From positions 10,268,305 through 10,332,304 of the forward strand of contig NC_035433.2 in NCBI RefSeq assembly GCF_002127325.2: a stretch of DNA of 64,000 nt. Direction: 5' to 3'. Made by a program: the position numbers and the translations under genes. The DNA is from Helianthus annuus. Lineage: Eukaryota; Streptophyta; Magnoliopsida; Asterales; Asteraceae. Positions 28,962 through 39,655 of this stretch are shown here, in pieces; position 1 is the stretch's first letter, and each line of letters starts with the position of its first letter. The notes beneath the pieces are model-generated. The model did not search any database. It saw only the letters and a list, made by a program, of their open reading frames with translations, and was not told where the DNA came from.

Positions 28962-30278
28962 CTAGGTTATAACCCCGTGTATTACACGGGTTGAATAAAT
29001 ACATTTTATATACTAAATAATAAAATAATATATATTTAAAAACTTTCTTTATTTTACGAGTTGAATAAACATAATTTTTATATATTAAATAATAAAAAGT
29101 TATATCTATACATGTTGAATAAATATAATTTTATATACAAAATAAAAAAGTTATATTTTTAAAACCACATGTATTACACGAGTTGAATAAATGTAATATT
29201 GTTTACCAAATAATAAAATAATACATCTTTAAAAAAAAACCCCATTTATTACACGGGTTGAATAAATGTAATTTTATATATCAAATAATAAAAAAATTAC
29301 ATCTTTAAAAATATGTGTATTACACGGTTTTTATAAATGTAATTTTCTTTACTAAATAATAAAAAATATATATATCCTTAAAAAACCTCGTGTATTGTAC
29401 GAATTGAATAAATCTAATTTTATACATCAAAAAAAACTTTTAACCCAAAAAAGAATTTTTTAACATTTAAGCCCCCAACGTCTTTTTTTTCTAACCCTTT
29501 TGGCCCCTAACGTCTTTTTTTAACCCTTTTGGCCCCTAACATTTAATGGATGGGGTTAGTGTTAGGGGCCAAAATGGTTAGAAAAAAAGACGTTGGGGGC
29601 TTAGATGTTAAAAAAAAAATTGGGCTAAAAGGGTAAAAGTGATATAACTACAGGGGCCAAAATCATAATTTTCTCTAAATAATATTATAAATGAGAAGAA
29701 AGATTAAACTAAATAATAATTATCTATAACATATTAAACTAAATAATATTTAATAGGAGAGTTATCTATAATTAATTAGAAAATATTAAATTAAAATAAT
29801 AATTATCTATAAGAGATGCTCTTTATACATCAAAAAAAAACCTTTTAGCCCAAAAAAGAATTTTTTAACATTTAAGCCCCCAACGTCTTTTTTTTCTAAC
29901 CCTTTTGACCCCTAACGTCTTTTTTAACCCTTTTGACCCCTAACATTTAATGGATGGGGTTAGTGTTAGGGGCCAAAAGGGTTAGAAAAGAAGACGTTGG
30001 GGGCTTAGATGTTTAAAAAAAAATTAGGCTAAAAGGGTAAAAATGATATAACTACAGGGGCCAAAATCATAATTTTCTCTAAATAATATTATAAATGAGA
30101 AGAAAAGATTAAACTAAATAATAATTATCCATAACATATTAAACTAAATAATATTTAATAGGAGAGTTATCTATAATTAATTAGAAAATATTAAATTAAA
30201 ATAATAATTATCTATAAGAGATGCTCTATTATGGTGACAAATGTCCTAAAAGTGGTTTCTTTTATTATATAGTATAGA
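28962..30278 (-). mobile_element. Non-autonomous Helitron, 1317 bp
   Basis: Read on the minus strand: 5' end TCTATACTATATAATAAAAG preceded by A; 3' end CCCGTGTAATACACGGG (8-bp stem, 1-base loop), eight bases, then CTAG followed by T. TC start, hairpin just before CTAG, and insertion between A and T fit Helitrons. No Rep/helicase gene. The 3' third is made of degenerate units of about 70-75 bp, each carrying a weakened version of the same hairpin. Confidence 0.75.
29419..30226. repeat. About 405-bp tandem duplication with inner inverted repeat
   Basis: Two near-identical copies, about 29419-29820 and 29821-30226, both starting ttatacatcaaaaaaa. Each holds an inverted repeat (aagcccccaacgtctttttt against its complement about 110 bp later) that would form a long hairpin. 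Confidence 0.85.
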
Positions 30279-30374
30279 TATTGATATTGAATCCCATGAC
30301 TTGTTAAACATGAAACAAAAAGAAAAATTACAATAGTCACTTTTCATGTGATTAACTTGCAATAATCACTTTTC

Positions 30375-30670
30375 ATGATCTTTAGATCAAGTGGTGGAGG
30401 GCTTGTATTTCTTTTGAGAGATGCAGGTTCGACTCCTACTTGATGCAGAGTGAGGCACTGGTGGGCAATGATAGGAGACCCAGGGAAACCTAGGTTGGAT
30501 CCTTGAGCCAAACGGGTTTTACTGGTAATTTCACAGTCGTGCCTACGGGCGGGTAGGTTACCGGGTTTTCCTCGAAATTGGTGGTGGACTCGGGTTACTC
30601 TCGGAGTACTCCGTTTGTCCAGTGGGTGTCCCGAAAGTGCTCAGAATTGAGTCTGTTGGCCGTTAGAAAA
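30375..30670 (+). mobile_element. tRNA-derived SINE (Au-like)
   Basis: A box-like tagatcaagtggtggagg (30383-30400) and B box ggttcgactcc (30426-30436) about 26 bp apart, as in a Pol III promoter. A body with gggttttcctcgaaattg and ggtggactcggg resembles the plant Au SINE family from memory. No coding. Ends and target duplication not fixed. Confidence 0.6.
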
Positions 30671-30709
30671 AACTTAGCAATTAAAATGAAATGAAAAGTT
30701 ATAGATGAA

Positions 30710-31389
30710 TAGGGCTGTAAACGAACCGAACGAACACAAACAAGGCCTTGTTCGTGTTCGTTCGTTAAGGAAATAAATGTGTTCATGAACGGTTCATGAA
30801 CACTTACCGAATGAGATTTTATGTTCGTGTTCGTTCATTAAGGAAATGAGCGTGTTCGCGAACGGTTCACGAACACAAACGAACACAAATAAATTTGGCG
30901 AACGCGACGAATGATAATGATAGATGGCCCAGAGAGTAGCACTCGAACTTGAATCCCTTATTGTGGAATGGAGGTCGATCATATTCGTGGAGGTAAATAA
31001 TGAGAAATGAAAGGGAAATGATGCATAAACAAGGTGAAAGTGGGTATTATAGTTTAATTGTTAGGGAAATAAAATAAATAAAAGTTTAATAATATAAAAA
31101 GTACAAATAAAATATAAGAAAGTACAAAGATCTTCAATTAAAACACAAACATACGAACATAAACGAACGCAAATCAACGAATGTTCACGAACACGTTCAC
31201 GAACACCTTACCGAACGTTCACGAACACAATTGAACGAACGAGACCTCTGTTCATGTTCGTTCATTTAACTAATCGAACGAAATTTCTGGTTCATGTTCG
31301 TTCGTTTATTAAACGAACGAACATAAACGAACTTCCCGCCGAACGGTTCACGAACTGTTCGCTGAACGTTCGGTTCGTTTACAGCTCTA
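30710..31389. mobile_element. hAT-type MITE, 680 bp, 8-bp TSD
   Basis: Ends TAGGGCTGTAAACGAACCGA and, from the other side, TAGAGCTGTAAACGAACCGA, a YAGNG-type hAT terminus. Flanked by tagatgaa at 30702-30709 and 31390-31397. Inside are many GTTCG/CGAAC words in both directions, giving large foldback arms. No transposase. Confidence 0.75.
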
Positions 31390-31397
31390 TAGATGAA

Positions 31398-31891
31398 TCA
31401 CTAAAATTAAATCAAAAGGCAAAATTAGCTTTAGTTGTCCTACACTATAGTTTTTTTTTTTTAACTTTGAACACAAATAGTTGTCACTAATATAATTATT
31501 AAGTAATGGTTTTACGGTATCTTTGAATAGAGTTTCGCAACAAATTAAGAAGTATCCAAAATGAAGATAGTAAATGAAATATCGATATTAAAACTAATAT
31601 GTTTAAAGTATAAGTGTGAGAAACTGGTTAGTAACTTGTCCCACATAGAGGAGGAATGAATAAACATTAAATTGGTTTAGAGGTGTTTACCAGTTCGATT
31701 TAGAACCATGAAACCGCTCAACCGGTCATCAGGTTGGTTTTACGGTCCGTTTTCAATTTTCTTTTATAACTTTCGGTCGGTTGGTTTTAAAATTTCTAAT
31801 CATAGCAAAGGACTTGGTTTGCCGTTTGTAGCGTAAGCTGGACATATAAAATAGGACCGGACCGTAATATTTTTATATATCTTATTTTTTT
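31398..31891. other. AT-rich stretch without gene
   Basis: Nothing coding. A ggttcggtt-like inverted segment (31690-31780) may be an old MITE fragment. Confidence 0.4.
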
Positions 31892-32112
31892 GAGTGAATT
31901 GCAAGAATTGTCCTTTATTTTTATACCTTTTTTTCAGACGGTGTCCTTTGCATTTAAAATTGATGAGTTTTGTACTTAACGTTTCCAAATGCTACACGTT
32001 ATGTCCTTTAGGTCTAACTTAGTTAATTTATAATAGTTAAATGAAGGGTAATTTGGTCTTTTACTCATTAATTAAAAAAACTAATTTAATAATTCTAATA
32101 ACTAAAACAAAA

Positions 32113-32114
<2 letters not shown>

Positions 32115-32201
<87 letters not shown>
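32115..32201. repeat. (TA)n microsatellite, about 43 units
   Basis: Uninterrupted TA dinucleotides followed by CACACTCTCTCT. The Tyr-Ile readings on both strands are artefacts of this repeat. Confidence 0.95.
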
Positions 32202-32203
<2 letters not shown>

Positions 32204-32352
32204 CACACACTCTCTCTCTCTAAAACACACCCACTCTCATCACCACCTCCCGCCACCTGCCACCACCCACCCCCACCCCCCATTTTCACACCACCAGCCA
32301 CCACCCAATTCCAATCCAACCCGCTTTATAGTTCACATAATAAGAATTTAAT

Positions 32353-32498
32353 GAACATGAAAAAGATTATGAGCATCTCATCTATAATTACTCAGATATT
32401 AAAATGACATTGTTGCAAAACTTGAATATGAAAAAGATTATGAGCACCTCATCTATAATTACTCAGATATTAAAATGACATTGTTGCAAAACTTTTAT
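32353..32498 (+). repeat. 73-bp tandem duplication
   Basis: Two copies of a unit containing gaaaaagattatgagca and atgacattgttgcaaaac, with one or two changes. Confidence 0.85.
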
Positions 32499-33438
32499 GA
32501 ATCCATAAAAACACGTATACAAATGCACTTTTCAACAATGGAAGAGAAAATAAAAAATTGTATACCCACACCACCACTTTCGCACCACCTGCCACTACCA
32601 ATTCCAACCCACCAAACTAAAATTCAACGAATTTTAGAAAACAAGCTTCCTGCACAATACTTCCTTCCGCCCAGGATTTTAAGAAAACTAAAATTTAACC
32701 AATTTTACAAAACAAGATTCCTACACAACATTTTCTTACATAAACCCCACAAAAATTTACACTTTCTATCTAAACCCACATAATTTCACAAAACAAACCC
32801 ACAAAAATTTTACAAAAACTTCAACAAAAAGATTGATATTTTCATAAATCAACGGTTTGATCGCTTCAGATTTGTCGATTTTGACTCAATTCTCGAGTTT
32901 CTTCTTCAAGAAATCAACGCTTTTGACTCGATTTTTGACTCCATCGCCACTTGGATTCCAGATCGGGATTAGCTTACTTTGAAGCGACGTTGTCCAGAAC
33001 TAGCCAGAGTTGCGCTGTTGCAGTAACTGAACCGTGGAATCTTTGTTCAGACTGAGTGGGTGATGGCAGGTGGTGATGTGGGGGTGGGAGTGGGTGGTGC
33101 TGGTGGCGGCAGGTGGTGGTGGGGGTTTGCCTGAGAGAGGGAGAGAGAGAGTAGAGATAGAGAATGTGTGTTTTAGAGAGAAGGTGTTTAGACAGATATA
33201 ATACATATAATTTATTTTGTTTTAGTTATTAAAGTAGTTTTTTAAATTAATAACGAGTAAAAAGACCAAATTACCCATCATTTAACATTTAAAATTAACT
33301 GGGTAAGCCCTAACGAGACATAATGTGATGGATTTTAAAACATTAAGTATGAAACTCATCAATTTTAAACACAAAGGACACCGTCTGAAAGAGGGTATAA
33401 AGATAAAGGACAAATCTTGTAATTCACTTTATTTTTTC

Positions 33439-33854
33439 GTATTTGTCATATTAGGTTAATTAATTATTTATTTATTCTGGTCATTTGGGCTTTAGTTTAA
33501 TTTAAAATGAGTTAATTGGGCTAAGTAACTATAGGGTTAAGTGAGTCCAAATGGGCTGCTTGATTAAAAATTTGGGCTTTAGAACCGCAATGTAAACGAG
33601 TGTCCAACATGTTTTGCATTTTGTTCTAGTGTTCTCCATCCAACAAGAAGTGCGCTAATTATGAGGAATGAGAACTGTGAAACTCATTTTATGTTACTAA
33701 AAAGCTCACCAAATACAAACCATTCAAATCCAAAAATAATGAAATACATGTAATCGGTGCTAAATGCTAAGAATGGAATACTAGAAATTCTGATCACTAT
33801 TTGGGTGCATTTTGATCTAGCATGCTTTAACTCAAGTTCCAATTCCTATTAGAA
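33439..33854. other. Intergenic, no feature seen
   Basis: AT-rich sequence between a Mutator-like and a hAT-type element. No ORF or repeat that I can support. Confidence 0.4.
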
Positions 33855-33862
33855 GCCAAAGC

Positions 33863-34182
33863 TAGGGTTGTAAACGACTGAACGAACACGAACAATGTCT
33901 TGTTCATGTCCGTTCGTTAAGGATATAATGTGTTCACGAACGGTTCATGAACGCTTACCGAACTAGATTTTTGTTTGTGTTCATTCATTAAGAAAAGGAA
34001 CGTGTTCACGAACACAAACGAACGTTCACGAATGAGACATATGTTCGTGTTCGTTCATTAAACTAACCGAACAAAATTTCTTATTCACGTTCGTTCATTA
34101 ATTAAACGAACGAACGTAAACGAACCTCTCGCCGAACGGTTCACGAACAATTCGCTAAACGTTCGGTTCGTTTACAACCCTA
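33863..34182. mobile_element. hAT-type MITE, 320 bp
   Basis: Ends TAGGGTTGTAAACGA and, from the other side, TAGGGTTGTAAACGAACCGA. Flanks gccaaagc (33855-33862) and gccaaaac (34183-34190) are an 8-bp duplication with one change. Same family as 30710-31389 without its middle. Confidence 0.75.
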
Positions 34183-34405
34183 GCCAAAACTATCGTAACG
34201 GTACAATTTTGTTCAGTTACAATTTGCGCAAAGTTAGTTTTCGTTTACAATGATAAAAAAAACCGTTATTAATGGTCTGGCTTAAAAACCATCAAAGCCA
34301 AACTGTGGACACCCCTATTTGTAAGTAATACGTTAGAATGCTTACTAAGCATATTTAGTTACGTTTTACTGCAATTACTAAGAAGTGAAATGTCTCTAAG
34401 ACCAA

Positions 34406-34720
34406 GGGGCTGTTTGTTTACCTCTTAATGAATCTCTTAATGGTTCAGACCTCTTACTGGTTCAGCACTTAATGGTTCAGACTGTTTGTTTTACGAGCAG
34501 ATATCTGAATGGTTCAGACATTTGCCTCTGAATGGTTAAGCATTATACATAGTCTGAATGGTTAAGACCTCTAATCTGAATTGTGCAGACATTTGCCTCT
34601 GAACGGTTAAACATTATACAGGCTCTTAATAGTTCAGATCTCTTACTGGTTCAGCACTTAATGGTTCAGACCTCTTACTGGTTTAGCACTTAACCATTCA
34701 GATGTTGCCAAACAGCCCCT
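34406..34720. repeat. Foldback element with ATGGTTCAGA repeats
   Basis: Begins aggggctgtttgttt and ends ccaaacagcccct, so short inverted ends. Inside, cttaatggttcagac and actggttcagcact recur many times. hAT-like in look; no clear target duplication. Confidence 0.5.
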
Positions 34721-34826
34721 AAGTTCACAATGACAAAAGTCTAGACTAAGTTGAGTTTAAAAGGATTGCCAAACAGCCCCTAAGTTCACAATGACAAAAG
34801 TCTAGACTAAGTTGAGTTTAAAAGGA
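34705..34826. repeat. 61-bp tandem duplication
   Basis: Two identical-looking units starting ttgccaaacagcccc. The unit carries one end of the foldback element plus flanking sequence. Confidence 0.9.
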
Positions 34827-35278
34827 TTGAGAGGTATTGGAAGACAAGTTCGAAAGGACTCGAAACTTGAACTTCTACTAGTACCGCAAGTTTCTCATTA
34901 ATGGCAGTTGTTACAAACATTTAATGCAATTTAATTTTTATGTTTAATAAAGTTAAATGAATGAATCATTTCTTTTGATATGACTATAAAACATAAGTCT
35001 CCACCTTGGTTAAAAATTTGAGAAAAAAAAAACATGAAAAGTTCTGAAACTTAGACCATGTGTAGTGGAAGGGGAAGATAATCTCCTTACCATTGGGCGT
35101 TTTGCGCTATATGGCAGTCCAGTCAGCATGTTGGCATTATGGGGCATTATATTAAAACGGACGTAGTGGTATAATGCCCCAACCAATGATTATCCAATTA
35201 TTATTTTTTTCAAATTAAAACTAACATTATTTCATTAAATAAAAAAATTACATTGCTAAAAATAAAAATAAAACCGAA

Positions 35279-35415
35279 TATAAGAAATAAAGTGCTTGTC
35301 TCTTCTCATTAACAACATCAGAATATATAGTACAAAACCAAATCTCCTATTGCTAAGGAGATATCCTATAATAAAGAATTACAATCATTGCCTAAATTAT
35401 ATACGTAATCTATTA
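35279..35415 (-). repeat. 3' LTR of the copia element (137 bp)
   Basis: Identical to 42298-42434 except T/C near 35300. With CCGAA as target duplication the termini read TAATAG and CTTATA on the minus strand, not TG and CA. Confidence 0.88.
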
Positions 35416-37191
35416 CACCCCCGCAGTCGAAGCGAAGGGTGGCCGAATGCTGAGACTGGATCTGAAATCATCAAATAAGACACACGGAAGCCCTTTAGTG
35501 AAAATGTCGGCAATCTGATGACGAGACGACACATGCAAGACGCGAACATGACCCCGTTGAACCTGCTCCGTACGAAGTGAATGTCTAGTTCAATATGTTT
35601 CGTGCGTTGATGCTGAACAAGATTACCAGACAAATAAACGGCACTAACCTTGTCACAATAGACTAAAGTAGCACGTGAGAGTGGGTGACATAACTCGAGA
35701 AGAAGATTCTGAATCCAGCAGACTTCAGCAACAACATAAGCAATGTAGGCCCGTAAAGAAGACGTGTCAATGTAGGCCCGTAAAGAAGACGTGTCAGACG
35801 CACCAAGCTGAAGTCCCAAGTCAACTGTCCCCTGTATATATCGAACTACCCGTTTTAAAGCGTTCCAATGAGCAGTGGTGGGAGAATGCATATGCATGCA
35901 GACTTGCTGAACCGCATAAGCAATGTCTGGTCGAGTAAAAGTGAGATACTGCAGTGCACCCGCAAGACTACGGTAGGTGGTCGGGTCATCATGAAGCGGA
36001 CCAAAATCGGCACTGAGTTTAGACTGTGTATCGACCGGCGTTGTAACGGGCTTACAAGTGTCCATGCCGACACGATGAATAATATCCTTGGCGTAAGCAG
36101 ACTGAGAGAGAAACATGATGTTACCTGTACGTGTTACCTGAATTCCCAAAAAATAAGATAAAGGCCCCAAGTCTTTCATAGCAAACTCTCCTGCGAGACG
36201 TTTCATAAGCCGAGCACGAAGAGTATCCGAGGAAGCGGTAAGGATAATATCGTCCACGTAGATGAGCAGGTAGGCAGTGTCAGGACCATGACGATACACA
36301 AACAAAGAGTTATCTGATTTACTTTGTTTGAACCCTTGTAAAACCACGAAATCCGTGAAACGTTGGTACCATGCACGAGGGGCCTATTTGAGGCCATATA
36401 ATGATTTCTTTAGCAAACAAACATGATCCGGAAAATCCGGGTTACGGAACCCCAACGGTTGATACATGAAGACCGTCTCATGCAGATTTCCATGAAGGAA
36501 TGCGTTCGCAACATCTAACTGATTAGTGGTCCATGATTGTGCCAATGCTAAGGACAAAACCAACCGAATGGTAGCTGGTTTGACAACCGGACTAAATGTC
36601 TCCCCGCAGTCGATACCTGGTTGCTGCCGACGACCATCACATACAAGACGAGCTTTATATCGCGCCAAACTCCCATCAGAATTAAATTTATGTTTAAACA
36701 ACCACATGCTACGTATAATGTTCATATTCGGTTTCCGAGGAATCAACTCCCAGTTCTTGTTTTTAAGAAGTGCACTAAACTCGTCGGTCATGGCACGGTG
36801 CCACTCGGGAATGGTCAAGGCAACCTGTGGATTTCTGGGTAAGGGTGCAATAGTGGTTATTGATAGGTTAAACAACTGCTTGGGTTTAACGATGCCGCTC
36901 ATGGAGCGTGTTTGAATGGTGCGAGAAGGTATTGTTGGTAGGGGATTAGTAGCTGGAGAGGTAGTGGAGGAGGTGGGAGTAGTAGCGGGTGAATGGTCAG
37001 GAGAGTGTTGTGGGCCGGGTGAGGGAACGGGTGAAGGGGACTGGCTGGGGGATATGTGCGATGATTGGGATTGGGCCGATGGGGATTGAGAGGAGCTGGA
37101 GGATGGGTTCGGTTGGGATGGGCTAGAGGGTTGGGCCGATAGGTGGGATGATTGGGTTGGGGAGGTGTTTGAGGTTGGCGATGTGGGTGTA
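35397..37191 (-). pseudogene. pol: Copia RT and truncated RNase H
   Basis: Ser/Pro-rich linker (about 37191-36900), then RT: WELIPRKPNMNIIRSMW, RYKARLV, TFSPVVKP, LDVANAFLHG, SLYGLK, YVDDIILTAS, and LKRVVRYIQGT. A TAG at 36384-36386 stands where SLYGLK is normally followed by Gln. In RNase H a 24-bp tandem duplication (near 35745-35795) replaces a large deletion: the expected middle with its catalytic acids is missing and the frame jumps to VVAEVCWIQNLL. The frame then runs into the LTR. Inactive. Confidence 0.9.
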
Positions 37192-37196
37192 GGGTG

Positions 37197-39655
37197 TGTA
37201 ACGCCTGGCTATTTTGTACTTTCCATTGATAGAAAGTTGTGTTCGTAATTCTATTTTTGGAAACCTTGTATTCTTGTAATCATTTCCTTTCTTTGTAATC
37301 TTTATTAAATCGGGACTTGGATCATTAATGAAACTGGTATTTTATTACATATATGTTGTATGCACTCTAATTATGCTCGTATGTTCAACTTCGTGCATCA
37401 ATCGATGTTAATCATTATACTTGGAATCTATGTGTGAAACTTGTGATCAAACTAAACTTATGCTTCGAACGTGTTTTGAACAAGAACGACACTTGAATTG
37501 ATACTTATACGCTTGATTATACTTGTTTTATACTCCTCATACTTAATCATGTCTTAAACTATGCCTTCATGGCAATTATGGCCCTTAAAATACCTTAAAC
37601 GCATCAAACACACAACTTCAGGGGCCAAATTGTAAAAAAATGAAACTTACCCGGAACCACAAAAGGCTCGCGGCCCGCGTGGACTTAGCCTGATACCTTA
37701 GGCGGGCCGCATGGACCCCCAGGTCTGCAGAAAGATGGATGGTCGCGACCAGGTTCAATTTTGAGCGGGATTTCATGTTTAAACCGAGTTTTGGCACTTG
37801 TAAACATCTCTAATCAACCCTAATCACCTCCCTATAAGTACCCAAGCTTCCCCAAGCACTTGGACACTTTCACCACTCTTAAATTTCACCAAAACACTCC
37901 CAAATTCAAGCAAGAACTTGCATTTTCGGACAGATTCATACCTCTACACTAAACTTGGTATAACTTGCTCATTTCTTGATGAAAACACTTGATTCTTCTT
38001 CCTATTTGCTTGGTTAATCATGGAGTTTGATTCCTTGACTTCTCCTTGGAGAAATCAGACCTGGAATTGCTCCGAAATTGACCAAAAACTTTCTGTTTTG
38101 TTACATCTTATGCAAACTTCATCCAACTTGTGTTTAACACAACTCAAACCAATGTCCTAATGCTTACAACCTCTCTTATGGTTGGTTAAGCTTAAAAACA
38201 TGGTTGAGACATCTAATTCAGAGGTTAAAACCTCATAAACTTTCTGTTTTAGTTAGGGTTTTACCCACAAGTAGTGTTCAAGTATGAAGCTTGATGAATG
38301 TGTGATGGTTGGACAAGCTTGGGCTATCCTTCATAAGAATCCACTCATTACTTGATGTTTTCTATAGATTAGTTGTTGTTATTTCCTTAATACTTGTATG
38401 TTCATGACCCTCCTTGTTGTTTATAAAAACAAGTGTAGTGGTGAACAATAGAGGTGCCTAAATGGGAGCTTGTTCTTCCTACCTCATGTATGTACTCTAT
38501 GACACAAAGAGGTGCCTAAATGGAGACATTGATCTCCTACCTCATGCTTGAATCATAAGACTTGTAACCAATATAATATCTAAGCTATTCTATATACATA
38601 CATATATACCTAAGTAACTAAACTTGATGGTAACTTAATAGTTACTTGTCAAGAATATGTTACATCATCTATGACCATGCTCTTGTTACGACTCTAATGG
38701 ACCTTGAATCCATGAAATCATACCAACTCTCTTGAGTTCTAATAGTGTCAAGAACAAGGGTTATGTGTACAAGATGATTATTTTTACGTATGTTATTTTC
38801 TATACATTTCAAACTCCGAATCTATAATCTTCCGTAAACGCCAAACTCACACACCTTGTTTGCCTCGTGTAGAAGGACAAGGTGCTCCAAACTAATCCAT
38901 CCACCAACTCACTCGCGGGAATTCAAGTAGGAAAAGCTTGCAACCACCGTGAGTATACTCGTATTCCCCCTTTTACTTTTATCACTTTTGGGGTGTAACA
39001 TGTTTTATCTATCAACAAACTTACACATGAACATTTTGCTTAAACACATGAACATTCCTATAACATGCTTGTATACGTGATGGCTTGATACTTTAAACTT
39101 GGGTGAAACTTATGTGTTGAATTTATCATTAACTTCGTACGAGCCAAACCGTGACATATGTAGCGCTATAGGATTAACGACCCGCCCTTTATCATCGGTA
39201 ATGTCATGAGCATATTGCGTTTCCTTGGTTTGATATGTTAGACACATGCCATATTTAAATGTTTATCTTGAATCACATGCTCGCTATGAGGAATTGTTTA
39301 AAACTTATCTTTTGCTATGTATGTATCAAACTTGTATACTCGCCTTTTCTTTTGCATTGAATTATTTTAAACATGTTACAGGTTGATGAGGATGATGCTA
39401 AGAAAAGAAGTAGCGTTGATGCCTAGATACACATATAGACGTTAGGGTTTAATATGTTGTATCAATTTTGTTATGTTGTCATGTTATTTTTGTTAAACTT
39501 GTTGTATTTGAATTTCTTGTAATGTTGACAATTTATCTTATGAAATGAAATCGAATTATTTAAATACTTGTCACAATTATTAGCGTTATGATGTCTCGAG
39601 CAATCTTCACACTTCGTCTCATCCCGATGTTTCCGCCATTGGTTGGGGTGTGACA
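37197..39655 (+). mobile_element. Solo LTR, 2459 bp, TSD GGGTG, inside the copia element
   Basis: Starts TGTAACGCCTGGC and ends GGTTGGGGTGTGACA, flanked by gggtg at 37192-37196 and 39656-39660. No internal retrotransposon genes. CG-rich motifs CGCGGCCCGCG and GGCGGGCCGC (37669-37710) lie 120-165 bp before TATAAGTA (37833-37840), which supports plus orientation. The rest holds no gene I can support. Confidence 0.87.

Larger units (their letters stand above)
31892..33429. mobile_element. Mutator-like non-autonomous element with about 200-bp TIRs
   Basis: Left arm from gagtgaattgcaagaattg and right arm ending acaaatcttgtaattcactt are inverted repeats over about 200 bp with moderate divergence (tcagacggtgtcctttg in both). 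Flanks tattttttt and tattttttc could be a 9-bp duplication with one change. Inside are a long (TA)n tract, CT-rich and CACC-rich segments and a tandem duplication. No transposase. Confidence 0.65.

Noticed and set aside
32095..32351. Overlapping ORFs on both strands with long Tyr-Ile repeats
   Set aside because: They are translations of the (TA)n microsatellite and its flanks.
31677..34315. Possible larger hAT-like element enclosing the Mutator-like element and a MITE (tagaggtgt ... acacccct)
   Set aside because: Short TIR-like ends only; the flanking 8 bases do not match.
36526..36915. 129-aa plus-strand ORF opposite copia RT
   Set aside because: Antisense shadow of RT; no domain.
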